Origin: Perkinsus olseni
Lineage: Eukaryota > Perkinsozoa > Perkinsida
Reading direction: 5' to 3'
NCBI GenBank assembly: GCA_013115125.1
Contig: JABANN010000340.1
Location: 1-37,399 of the forward strand
Length of the DNA: 37,399 nucleotides
Position numbers and translations under genes: made by a program. This document shows, in pieces, positions 21,369 through 33,248 of this stretch (the first letter of the stretch is position 1; the number at the start of each line of letters is the position of its first letter). The notes under the pieces are model-generated. The model was not told the origin of the DNA. It worked only from the letters and a program-made list of their open reading frames with translations, and did no database searches.

Positions 21369-24300
21369 ATGCGTCTCTTACTCTCCTCTTTACCGTTCCT
21401 TGGATGGTTACAAGTGTTGTACATGGGATGGGGCCCCTGGTACTCAGACGAGACGAGGAATCTGGTACGTTCGCAGTGCCCAACGTCCGAGCGTCTGAAT
21501 GGCGTCCCGTAGGCTGCGTACAGTAGTCACAATGACTGGCAGCAGATCGCTTTTCCCGTGTCTGTTCACCTAGGTGAGGACCGCTGCCTACACTAGCGAG
21601 ATCACGACTTTAAATCGAGGTCAGCACCGGACCTACAGACTGTCCTTTCGGCGGTATCACCCGGGGTACGGCGGACGAGATCAGACGGCCTTCTTATTCA
21701 TACACGGACACCTGGTGAGACAAACCCTTGCTCTTCCTCAAGTCACTGCTCATGCGTTGTGCTCATCTCAGGGCAGTTACCGTCAAGGTTTCAACATAGC
21801 CGAGTGGTGTACGACGAATCGAAGTGTTTGGTATACCATAGACTACGCCCCAGCGTCTCTCGCAGCATGCCGAGCATGCGAGATTCAATCCCAGGCTGAT
21901 TACGCGGCGACGGTCCTCCAGGATTTGAAGGAGCATCATCGCCAGGTTGTAGTGGTCGCCCACTCTATGGGTGGCATCGTCAGCGACCTCGCCCTCGCCC
22001 GCCTCGACGACGACCTCGATGCCGTCAGCAGCATACATCTCAATGTTCCATGGTCTGCCGGGCATCCGATTTTCACGCATCCCGCCTTGGCCATGGCCGT
22101 TTTCGGAAGACGTGGCAAAGCGAGTACTGGGCGAGTACGCATATCTTTCTCAAGCGGGCTGCGAGATAACGTAGTACCGACAATATTCACGGAGCCGGGA
22201 ATTCTCGATTTGAGCCGAGTGAGGAACGTCTATGAGAGTTTCACCCATGTCAATCTTCTGTTTTCGAGGCCCGTCCTCAGCATGTTCAAAGAGGAGCTTT
22301 TGCCGCTCATTTTGGAAGATCAGAGTGCTGTCTCAAGAGCAGCGGGAAAAATCCACGACCATCTCTCTGACGGGTTAGGGCAGCGCAAGCGGCCCAGGCA
22401 GCTGCACAGCAGCTCGCGCGATGATACTGGAGAAAGTATCGCAATGGCGATCGACCGGATACGAAGAATCGAACCAGGAACGACCATCCTTCAGGTGGAG
22501 GGGGTTCGAGGCTACTGGGAAATCAACGCCGTCAGCGTGATGCCGAAAACAGCGCTTCCTGCCAACAAGGTAGAATCTGGAAGTGCTGGCGATGACTTCA
22601 ATACGGCTGATTTGACAAGACCTGTGCTGAGCGTTTCCATCAAGTCTCTACAAGGTGATTGGATTCCTGTGCCGTGTGACTACATCGCACACCCGCGGAG
22701 GATCAGCCTCTGCATAACGAATCGTCAAGCGCATGAGGAGGAGTCGGCCAGCTCTATCGGCAGCGTCGTCATTCGTGTCGAAACAGAATCCCCTGTTCTG
22801 GTCTTACTAACCTGTACACCCAGGAGACAGGCTGAACTGGGTGTCTTGGGCGGCAAACTAGACTTGAGTACCGAAGTTGTTTGCTCGGTTGCGAAGGGGC
22901 CGCTCCCGTTGATAGCCGACAAGGTCCGAGGTTTGGCAATCGTTCCTGCTGGGCACGCGCACGGGAGCGCACCTTCTTCGACCGACCATGACTACTTAAT
23001 TGTGCGGACACCGCAGCATGAGCTATACTTGGCTCCATTGCGGTTAACATTCAGCGTAGACCTAGAGCGACTAGTAGTGAACGCAGTGCGTGAAGGGACG
23101 GGTGAGAAGACCAACGATCCCCCGACCCTTCAAGGTACCTCCCGCAGGCCGTCACCTCAGGTTCGGCGATAGTAACCTTCCTGGTCGCGTTGAGGCCCAA
23201 TACGGATTGTTTGGGGCTGGCTTTAACTGTGCTCCTTGTAGGGATCGTGACTTGTCTCTCGAGCAGCGGGGCGTGGGAGGTGAGATCCCCTTGCTGACAG
23301 ACGACTTCGTCGCGCCATATTTTCTATCATTGCCGCTCCCCAGGCCATTCCCGCACTTATCCTGATTGGCGCATCAGCGGCAGCAGGCCTGAGTCTGAGC
23401 TGCGTATTACCCAGGAAGTATCGTCCGGTCCCGAGACGCGTGCTGGTCTTCTTGGTGGTTTTCACCCCTGTGGCAACTCCCTTGTCCATTCTCTTCTGTG
23501 GTCTTTGTCACCTATTCGCCGGGAGTCCGGCGTGGGCTGTAGCTTCAGGTGAGCTCAAGGGACATTTCCTTTTTCCGCTGCTGTTTGAAAGAACCCCTGG
23601 AATGGCATACTATCAACGTTTTCACCTCTTTCGGGATCCGCCGAGAAAGTTAGATTCCAGCCGCTGAACGTTTCCCAATATTTTCAAAACAAAACCATTG
23701 GTGTTGAGGACAGAAGGAGACAGTTCGACGGATGCCGGTTCAAAGGGATAGGACCTTTCGCAGAGGAACGGTAAACCTGGAACCCGAGCGTGGCTGAAAA
23801 TTAGGCACATCTCCGCGGGATTTTGTTCTTCGCTGAACATCTAACTTTCGCTAGCAAAGTAGCTCCGATTAACCAGTGTGTTCAGACTATATCATTCATT
23901 AATGCTAGAAGGCCCTATGATAGAAACCTTCCTCGGTTCAACTATCAGCACTCCCATTTGATGAGATTTACACCGTTCACTCATCTGTCAGTCCTCGTGA
24001 GTCACCAATCCATACTATGCTTCGCTGTTCACATATGGTACACAAGGGAAGTGCCCAGCATGATCGGATTGGATGCCCAATCGGTTCTCGATAACGTCAT
24101 GGCTCTATCGAGTATCGTCTTACTCTGGCATGTAAGAATCATCCAGTGGATTGTCATGATGATCGATAACCTCGTTTCCTGTCAGGACTCCGAGTCCGCA
24201 AGAGGGAGCTCATTTGCTGTGGGAGTTTCATTTATTTTGCCTTTCATCGTCGTAGTGAGCAGTTCCTATGTCACCAGTTTATGGTGGGGTTTTTTTACCA

Positions 24301-24386
24301 CTGGCGTGATGGAAGTTCTATGTAGAACTGTGGTTGTCAGAAGTCAGTCATCGCACAACGAGAGACAGCCAACGGTAGATGATTGA
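21369..24386 (+). CDS. PGAP1/Bst1-type GPI inositol-deacylase
   Basis: ER membrane lipase that removes the acyl chain from the inositol of GPI anchors. The first exon (21369-21464) encodes a signal-anchor-like N terminus, MRLLLSSLPFLGWLQVLYMG. Exons 21513-21573, 21620-21714 and 21772-23101 follow in frame. They carry the oxyanion-loop motif FLFIHGHLGSYRQ (the family usually has PGNAGSYKQ), the nucleophile elbow VVVVAHSMGGIV, SGLRDNVVP with the likely Asp, and FTHVNLLFSRPVL with the likely His. After 23161 the exons become strongly hydrophobic (AIVTFLVAL, LALTVLLVGIVTC, AIPALILIGASAAAG, VLVFLVVFTPVATPLSILF). A last exon with GVSFILPFIVVVSSSYV ends at 24386, after a 54-bp intron at 24130-24183. 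The joins between about 23540 and 24060 are unresolved. The multi-span C terminus fits the family. Confidence 0.85.
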
Positions 24387-24642
24387 TGATTTAAATGAAA
24401 TATTTGTTTCCTCCCAGACGGTTGTTTTTCGCGACCAGCTGAACGCCCCAAGCCGTGTTGCGTGATGACATCGAAAGCTCGGCTGGGGTGAGTTACAACG
24501 ATTTAACCACGGTGAGACACGCCGCACGGTCACTAGTGAACGCAACTTTCCTCGAAATACCATAACACCATCACGATATAGATATAGATATCACATGAAC
24601 ATAACAAAAAATGGGAAGTTGACTTCCTCTTCAATGCATGGT

Positions 24643-27600
24643 TTACTTAGCCTTCTTCTTAGCTTCAGCTAGAGCTACTTGGAAGACATCGACCCAGGCC
24701 CATTTAGACCTCTTGTTATCGTCCACTCCCCAAGGCCATGGGGTCTTCCTCTTTCCTGTGTAATGCTCCTCGATTTTCTTGGCGAGAGCCAGGCATTTGC
24801 CGTCCTCGAATGGACGGCAAATGACCTGCACACAGTCCGCTGAGGTACGAAGGTGCTGCAATAACCTCAGCCCCACCTGTATGCCGATGGGTAGCTCATC
24901 CTTGTTGTTTCTGACTGTCACCGTAACCGATGGGAATCCCAAAAGATTCGATGGCCATATGTACTTGAGCATGTTTGAGACCAAAGTACCGTCGAACAGA
25001 CCTGGAATTCTGCTCAAGGGACAGACGTCTTCTCGGGGATGGCCAGAGGAACCGTATAAAGGACTGATCCTGTACTAGGACTATTCTCTTCGTCTTACCA
25101 TATGAGCTAACTCCTGATCCGATCGGCTGCGCGGGAATCGCCATGGCCGGAGTCATAATCACATCCATCTTCTCGAACTGCTCCATCCTGACAGATCAAC
25201 AGCCAACCTCTGGAGGTACGATGAAGCTAACTGCACTCCACGTACCATTTCTCCGAAGCCCACCTCTTCACCTTCTCTGCTGCAGCGATAGCCTCCTCGT
25301 CGATTTCACTTCCGAGAGCGAGGGAAATCTGAGTTAAAGTGCTTTCCTCGTTGGTGAAAGGATCTCCTGCTGAGGATAATAATATTATCATAATACCTTC
25401 GTGTTCGGCTCGAGTATGCTATATTCGTCGTCCTTATGGGTTTGATGAAATTCAGCGGCGATGGTCAGAGCTGAAGTATTTGCGAGAGACAAAGGGATAG
25501 CGAACAATCCGAGGGGTAGATCTTTACTGTGAGCTAAAGCTTGATCTTTCCAGTGGGTCATGACAAAGTTATCCTTGATACTCCACCCCGGCTGCTCTTG
25601 AATCCAATCACGGACTTCGTAGAACATCTGAAGGTTGTAATATTCCGTTGGACTTCGGCAGTTCAGCTGTGACGATATACTCACCGTCTCGATCTCAGGA
25701 TCGCTATCATGCACCCAGGCAGTATCATAACCGATGGTGAAGTTGGGGTTCTTCTCGTACAGCGGAGCGAAATTGATTTTCGGCATGGGGACTTCGAACT
25801 GGTCGCGGTAGACCTTGTCGTAGAAGTGGTCACCTGACAGCGCACAATTAGATTGTTCCTGTCATAGCTTCTCCAACCCACCCTGGTTCTTAGTATTGGC
25901 GATCACGCTCATGACGATGGCTGCGTCGGCGACGTTAGCAGTGATCGGACCACAGTGGAGTGTGGTGAATACCTCGGTCTCAGCGTTGTGGTATCTGACC
26001 TGAAGACGGCGGCGAGCGCGTGCAAACGATACACAACGGAGACGTCGACTTACTGTGCCGAAAGTTGGGATAGCTCCGTCGACGCCAGACCACGAAGCCG
26101 GATCACGAACTGATCCACCTCCGTCGAATCCAATGGCGAATGGGAACTGACAAGATACTCCCTCTTCCAAGCAAAGATAGATTTTCGCTCACAAGTCCCA
26201 AGGCCACCCCAGTAGCGCTGCCGCTGGAACTGCCACCGGTATAGCGGGTACGGTCGAAAGCATTCAGAGGTCCGTGGTACCAGACTGATGAGAAAGTCAA
26301 CCGAATACGTCATGGCAAGGGGTAGGCGGGAGCTAACGGACCATTGTATCCAACAGGGCTGATACCATATTCATGCATCACGCTTGTACCGAAGAGTATA
26401 GCTCCAGCATCGAGGAGGGCTTGTACGACTGGATCGTTCTTGGTCTATCATGATGACGGTGTTAGTCAGTCTGTGGAAGAAGAAGTGTACTTACGGCGGG
26501 TCTGGCCAGGCGAGGGTTCTTCGAGTTCCTAGGATTGGTTCCCACGAGTTCCGTGAAGTTTTGTATCTGAACCCCGCGAACTGCGAAAGTGAATGATCGT
26601 TTTCTCAGAACTCCCGGGCTACACTCATTTCATCTTTGACAATGAACGGTATGCCGTCCAACTTGGACAATTGCTCGCCACGCTCGTAGCGTAACTTGCT
26701 TGCTTGGGCCGCCTTCTTGACTGTCGACCAAGGAGTTTGCTCTACCATGAAGTGAAACTCCTCATCCAGAGTGATCATCCACTCGTAAACAGTCTGCACG
26801 AGGAAAACGTGAAGGTTGGTCATCAAAGGTGAGAAGGCCTACGCCCGCAACGTCTACTGGACTAAGCCGGCCTTCCTTGTATGCGTTGTGGTACTCCTCG
26901 ATCGAGTGATAGGTTCTTATGCTGCGTCGGTCAAGGATTCCGTCCTGATTATAATAAGTCTCCAATTAACAAGAGCACGCGAACCACTAGCGGCGGACTC
27001 ACTTGGCTCGGATTCGAATCAGATCCCGCTTCCGATGATCTAGCTTCCTCGTCTGACAGATAAGAAGATGATGATGAATTGAAAAGCCCTTGGACACGGG
27101 ATTGTCGGTGCATTGAAGGAACCCGTCCTTGAGTCTCACCAATCTTGTAAATGGGCCACTTCATCCTCTCGACATCGAGTCCTGCGGCGAAGACCTTTAG
27201 TTCGCTAACCTGATGGATATCCACTACAGCGAGGATGACGCCACCATGCGGTCAACAGGTTGAACAGTTGAGGACGGGTTTTGTATACAGAGATACTGTA
27301 AGTTATCTCAGATAACCAAGTAAACTTACTCCGATATCCTTGAAGGTCTTTCTGGATACGAGTCCTCGTACATTCCGTCTCAGGAAACTGTTACCAGTAA
27401 CGAGGGAGCCAGCGGCCTGAATGGGGAGGTGTTTATCTACACTTCCCCATATCTACTCCTCCCAGCATGGCGACGGTGAGCGCTACTGAAGATCGGTGGT
27501 GACAAGGACTTCTCACTCGCAGAGGGAGGCCAGTCATTGGCACTAGGTTCATGGCTTTGAAGTCGTAGTTCTCAGCGGACTGTGCCCTTGCTTCGGTGGC

Positions 27601-27965
27601 CTGCCCAGTAAGCCCGGCAGATACGCCCGGCCCGGATAAAGTATCCGTCACGCCGCGCATTGCCTCGGTGACCGTCTTGTCGGTTTCCTTCTTCTTCGAT
27701 TTCCTCTACGATTGGAACAATCTACACCCTTCTCCTGGGTAGGGACTCACCGAAAACTTCTTGCGAATAGACGAACCCTTGGATCGGCTCGGACCAGCCT
27801 GAGGGAAGAGAATACAGCGTATTCCTTATTCGGGAATGAGTGCAGCGATCGGTCCAGAGGTGATGCGGCTCTGTATGGCAAGACAGGCGGCCTCCTCCCT
27901 ACTGTGTTTGAGGCAGCCTCCAGACGTGCTGCCAGTGAGAGTACCACTGCGAGTGTGACGCGCAT
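24643..27965 (-). CDS. Secreted amidase-signature hydrolase, copy 1
   Basis: Amidase-signature enzymes cleave amide bonds with a Ser-cisSer-Lys triad. The first exon encodes a signal peptide, MRVTLAVVLSLAARLEAA, ending at an intron donor at 27902. Later exons give SAENYDFKAMNLVPMTGLPL, VSRKTFKDIG, KLDGIPFIVKDEM (catalytic Lys), LVGTNPRNSKN, GAILFGTSVMHEYG, YTGGSSSGSATGVALG (cis-Ser) and FAIGFDGGGSVRDPASW (nucleophile Ser), then GPITANVADAA. The C terminus is LLGFPSVTVTVRNNKDELPI, ending in a Lys-rich tail with stop at 24643. About twelve short introns interrupt it; one is 57 bp and spans the residues before WYHGPLNAFD. All triad residues are present, so activity is likely. The substrate is unknown. 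Confidence 0.9.
26191..26552 (-). repeat. Near-identical tract shared with amidase copy 3
   Basis: These 362 bp match 34768-35129 with a single difference (G at 26303, A at 34880). The tract covers the exon for GAILFGTSVMHEYG, the exon with GGSSSGSA and two introns. Sequence on both sides diverges at once, which indicates recent gene conversion or a very recent partial duplication. Confidence 0.93.
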
Positions 27966-29094
27966 TTAGAGTGTGAAGACAAGTCTGTGATGATTCGTTC
28001 ACTTGGGCTGACCATGGAAGTCTCTATCCGCTCAAATCGTCGGGTACCAATCCGCTCGCCCTGGAATCGAGACCGGAGGGGCGACGCGAGAGCATCGTTC
28101 AGGCGCACGGGCCGTGCGGCACGGCCAAGGAATCTATGCGACCCCTCCAAAGCCTCAGAAGGGAATTCCAACACATCGAGTGGAAGTTCGTCTTCTCCAT
28201 TGAAGATGTCCATCATCCATGCTTCCGTGCAAGGCCATGATGTGCATCCTACACAGCACGTGAGTGGTGTTTGCTTTCCAGTCACTGCCGCCGGCAGTCT
28301 GCCGGTCGCCAACAACGGACGGATAAGAAAATAAATGAAGGGGCCCCGTTAGCATTGACTGTATGGGACTCGACATTGAGAACGGGAATCCCGTTACGTT
28401 GAGTGACGGGCCGTTACTGTGCCGCGTACCTCGCTAGAGACGCCGCCAGTGGAGCAATCACAGCTGTTCTTCAAGGAGACCTCGAGACCAATATACAACT
28501 CGATATTACTACGGAGGCAGCAGTATTTACGTTGGATAAATGTCGGCGGGATGAACGTCATTGCCGTATTGCTCACCCTTACCTACCATCCAATCGGATC
28601 GTCCTCAGTTCCATGTCGCGCTTCATGTACACGGTCCCCTTGTCAATGCGAAGTCGTAAGGTGCGCTGGGAAGCCTTGAAATAATGCGAGATCCTTGGCA
28701 AGACTGAGAACTCAACGTCCTGTTTGGTACTGCAGAGAGTATTCGTGCTGCCCGAGGGCGTGCAAGATGAGACTCTTGCCGAGTAGCGGGGGCAGAAAGG
28801 CGCCGAGCAAGCGGCTTCTTCAACATTCTGTGATAGACTTTCTATCGAAAAAGGAAATCGGAACCTAGCGGAAGATTTCCGCTATTGGTAGAGCGAGACT
28901 CGGCGGCTGTCGGATAGAATAATTTTAGAGACGGCGCGAGGCCTGACAATCTACTGTTTAAAAATCTTTGATCGACAAACGTTTCTCTCGCAGCTGTTGG
29001 ATGAGTCCCATAGGAACGACATATGGTTCTCTATGAGAGAAACAACATAATTTGGTTTCACCGGAATGACTATGGTAGTTCCATCTCGGACGAA
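27966..29094. other. Spacer between amidase copies 1 and 2
   Basis: Intergenic stretch of 1.1 kb. The plus frame 28403-28684 (93 codons) overlaps another open frame and shows no motif, so it is not called. The region should hold the promoter of copy 1 at its left end and the 3' end of copy 2 at its right end. Confidence 0.4.
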
Positions 29095-32000
29095 TCACAG
29101 TAATTCATGCTTGAAAATCTCCGGCTTGGCCCTTGACGCTTCCGTCCTTGCTTGGAAGTCACTGGCCACCTTCATCAGTCTGTCGTCTTCCCAATGCCGG
29201 CCGATGATCTGAACACGTCAGAATACATCCAAGAGCTGATGAGCCAGCATGAGCGTCGTCAGACCTGCAAGCCTATGGGCATTCCCTCATCATCCACACC
29301 CATCGGGACGCTTATGGAAGGATAACCGAGCAAGTTGGTAACCCACGTGGAACGAAGCAACTTCTCTTCGAGATTCGGATCGAACGGGCCTAATCGTGAA
29401 TTGATCGAAACATAGGGAGATCCGATCGGCGCGCCTTACGGTGATTGAAGTAATCCTCCGGGATGATTGGTGCGGTTTCATAAACAGTGGGAACGGCCAC
29501 AAAATCGACAGTTCGGAATAGAGCCTCCCTGAAGTGCAACATCAATGATGGTATCACCCTTGACAAACTATATGATAATTGTTATATATCTCTTTCTGTG
29601 CATGGCACCCAAATGAGGCAGAGGTAAGAGTCTAACTCAGCCGGTGCTGGCGTTAGGCTGTCAACTCACACACATGGTATCACTGGAGTCGTGCAGACGT
29701 TTCGAGGAGTCCGAGGTTACGCGATCACAGTCCTTACCATTTGCCCATAGCCCAGCCTCTCACAGCTGCCACCGCCTCGCTCTTCCTCTGCGACTTTGAG
29801 ATCTGCCTGGCCAGAGCTATCGACATCTGAGAATGATGCTCTATGGCAGTTGACCCAGGGTAAGGAGAACTGAAGGGCCCCACCTGAGAACTCCTCTCGT
29901 AGCTAGAGAGACTTCCGTTACGAAGCAGCTCCCCATACTCAGCAGCAAGGGAGAATACTAAACACACGAGTCCGTATCCACACTCGGTAATCGTGCAGGG
30001 CTCACTTTGCGTCTTCTGCTGACCAGCCATCTGTGGCATGGTGAAGTACTTGAACTTCCAACCCGGCATTTTCTCGACGGCGCCGTAGAAAGCCTAGTGG
30101 GAACGAATCCGACCGCTACAAGCATGGTAAATCCCACCTTGATAACCGATTTGGAGCAAGAGTCCACCCAGGCTCGGTAAATGCCAACCGTCACCGTGGT
30201 TTTGGGAGGGTGGGTGAAAGCTCTTAGATGCATCCTCGGCACACCAGTTTGGTTGAACTCTTTCTTGTATAGAGAATCGTACAAGCTTTCTTTCCCTATA
30301 CCACGAGGACGGAACCATTTCATCGCAGGTAGACTGATGGGCCCCAAACGTAAGCTAAGTTGAACTATCTCGCAGCGGATTCGCTTTCCTCACTGGGTCT
30401 AACTCGCCAAGAAGCTCACAACTCATTGCTCTCGGCATCTCAGAGGTAGCGAAATGGTGAGAACTGCGGTTCACATCGCCAGACTATCCCCCCTAGCCAA
30501 GCAGCGGTCCTCCCCCTACCTCCATTCTCAGCTATCACGGCCATAACATGAGCGGCATCTTCAGCGTTGGCAGTAATTGGCCCCAGGTGAACGTTGGTGA
30601 AAATCTCTGCAAGAGGACCATCAAGGGGAACCTGAAGAGGTCCGATGAGGTCCACAAATCCCCACCGCGCCACCGCGCTGAACGGCACGCCCATCGTTAG
30701 TGGGTTCCGCTGCTCCTTATCATTGAATACAACGTCTGACGAGCTCAGAAAGGGACCTCAGTCAAGAGGCCATGCAGGGGGTGACGGGACTACAGCGTCG
30801 TTGGCGTCGCTGACGCTTCCACCGCCAAAATCCAAGAGGAGCCTTCTGGAGGAGACACATGCTTACCCTGCCGTAGGTCGGGGCCATGCCTACCACACCA
30901 GTAAGGGCGGCTGGGCTACGGTTGCATCCATTGGCATCCGTGCCGATCGCGAATGGGACCTACGATAGAGCATCCGAGGAGTTCCACCCCTCCGGATTCG
31001 GCCTACCAATCCCATGGCCACCGCGACGGCGATCCCTGAGGAGCTCCCTCCAGTGAAACACTTGGGATTGTGCGGGTTCAGAGGACCCTTCTTCCACCCT
31101 GAAAGGCGGGCCGTCAACGTCGCACAAGCTATCACTACTTACCGTTGAATCCCGTTGCACTCAGTCCGAGCTCACTCTGAGTGCCGACTCCGATCAGGAT
31201 CGCTCCTTGGCTGAGCAGCCTGGCCACTACACGATCATGCTGCTCCTAAGAGGCCGGTGTTAAACCATCGAGGTTCGTGTTAATGAGAGCTCTCACTGCA
31301 GGATGTACGGTCCATCCAACCTTGCTGTCGGTTCTCCTGCCGGCCATCGTCCGGATACCCTTAACCTATGGTCGAATAAGACGATTCAACCAGCCGGGGT
31401 CCCATCCCGTTGTGCTCACATTGATATCATTCTTTACCATGAAGGTGACCCCATCCAGCATGGACAAAGGCTGGCCTGCTGCGAACCGGGCCTTGCTGGC
31501 CTCGGCCATCGCGAGGACCTCCTTGCGTGGCAACAGCTCTTCAACAGCATTCACCACTCGGTTCAACCGGACCGCTGCCTCCATAGCGCCCTGAAAGGCT
31601 CGATCGTCGAGTGGCAGCTCGACTGGAGGCTCCTCAGCGAGCCCACCTCAGCCACAGTGACGGGGTCAGCGGAACCGGAACGGAAGGCCCTATGCAGATC
31701 TTCAATGGACGTATAAACTCGCTTCTTCCCTCGGGGACCGAAGTAGCGTGTTACATTCTGAGATAGGCACGCCCGCTTCACACGGTCGCCAAACAGTTAG
31801 GCTCACATTCTGAAGGGATGCTTCCTCTTCCTTGCTGTAGCGCAGGGCCTCGGAGTGGGCCTTCTCGCCTGACAGGAAAATCGCCGAAGCTGCGATGTGA
31901 CTCACTGAGGCCTACTCAAACGTCTGAGAGGGCGGTCCAGTGGAGGGTATCGGGACGAGTTAACTTCAGTCCCCCAACGCTCGAGGCATCGGCCCTGAGA

Positions 32001-32370
32001 GATATTCGCTGAAGAAGGAAGTGCGAAGCTCCAACTTACACCGAACTTGTAGATGGTGTCAGCTCTCGCGGGCGCCGAAAACCATCTCCCTAGGAGGAAC
32101 GCGCTCATCTGAGAGGGTCCAGTAAGGCCTCGATTCGTACGTCGGCGTAGAAAGAGATCGCCGCCCTCCCCACCTTGAGGGTGACTCCAGAATAGCGAAT
32201 ATGCTGGCCTTCCCTCATGTTAAACCGAGCAGTCTCTAACTCGTCGCAAACGACGCCAAATCCGAGGACCTGCGAGAAGGTTACCGAACATAAGGTGCCT
32301 CGAAGCTTACCTTGGCAGGTCGCGTGACGAGCAGAAGCAATGGCGATATCAATAGTCGGAAACTGGGCAT
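29095..32370 (-). CDS. Secreted amidase-like protein, copy 2, Cys at nucleophile site
   Basis: Diverged member of the array. The first exon (32311-32370) gives a signal peptide, [20 protein letters not shown], followed by a strong GTAAGC donor. Recognisable exons include [33 protein letters not shown] (Lys), [17 protein letters not shown] (cis-Ser), [60 protein letters not shown] and, after an intron, [12 protein letters not shown]; the stop is at 29095. In copies 1 and 3 the third motif reads DGGGSVR. Here it reads DANGCNR, so the catalytic Ser is replaced by Cys (codon at 30924-30926). The C terminus resembles bacterial and fungal amidases more than its neighbours do. It may be a thiol-dependent enzyme or a non-catalytic paralogue. 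Confidence 0.82.
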
Positions 32371-33248
32371 GATGATGTCCAGAAAACTGAGCACGAGTTA
32401 CCTTGCGCAGGCATTCTCTGGTGTCACGCTTATCGTGTTCACGTCACGCAGGACTTGCACGCAGGTCCAAGCGCGGGAAAGGCCAAAAGGCTCGAATGTT
32501 CTTTCTTTCTCAGCTGATCATCCTTCCGTTCACCGAGCTTATACCGTACGGAGTTGAAGAGTCAGAGGGGGAACGCGGAACAAGGGCATGGTTCTTAAGA
32601 ACGACCTCATTAGGTTGGGCGGAAATCTGTGCCCGAACCGAGGATAGAAGCAGCGGGATTCGCCCTGCCAGGCCTACGGAAGAGGCTCTCCCCTAGGTTG
32701 TCATACTCTACGAGGATCCCTTAAAGTTCTTAACGAAACCTCGCGATTGGCATGCTTTGAAAGCTCCAACTCGTTCGCAGGGGAAGGTGTGAGAAGTGGC
32801 CTTGTTGAAGTAGCATTTTGAAGGTTGTAAAGCGAAGCTCACAAAAGGCGTTTTCACTTCCGCGATCGAACCAAGTGTAGATGGCCATCGCGAGGCACGC
32901 TGAGTTGAGGTTGGATCTCGAGAGGGTTCTCAAAGTTTGACGGGTTCCCTTTTTAGCAGTCATGCCCGTTGCCCAGACTTGCAACTCGATACTCGATGGT
33001 AAACGAGGAAAAACGAGTAAGCGCGTAACATCGAAGTTAAGTGAAAGAACCGAAAAAACGAATGTTCATAGGAGTCTCCTGCGAGGAAATAACTCCTCCG
33101 AAATAGCTCAGGAAAGTAACTGAAAACACGAGTTAATCGAGAAAGTGAGCGAAATGGAGACTAGCATTGCTAGTCTAGCAACGCCCCAAAGTGAGGCAGG
33201 CCGAGGTCCGCGTCTTCCACCAGCATCAGCCTGAGTCATCCACTGTGA
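32371..33248. other. Spacer between amidase copies 2 and 3
   Basis: Intergenic stretch of 878 bp. The frame 32730-32984 minus is open but has no family motif. The part 33000-33175 is strongly purine-rich on the plus strand, with many GAAA and CGA steps. No gene is supported. Confidence 0.4.

Noticed and set aside
21574-21619. ATG-proximal start of a PGAP1 frame at this position
   Set aside because: These bases fit a 46-bp GT-AG intron, and upstream exons supply the signal anchor.
26344-26532. Plus-strand 62-codon gene present twice (also 34921-35109)
   Set aside because: It is the antisense of amidase exons inside the homogenised tract, so the duplicate open frame is a by-product.
28403-28684. 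Plus-strand 93-codon protein gene between amidases
   Set aside because: No motif, no paralogue and a competing overlapping frame.
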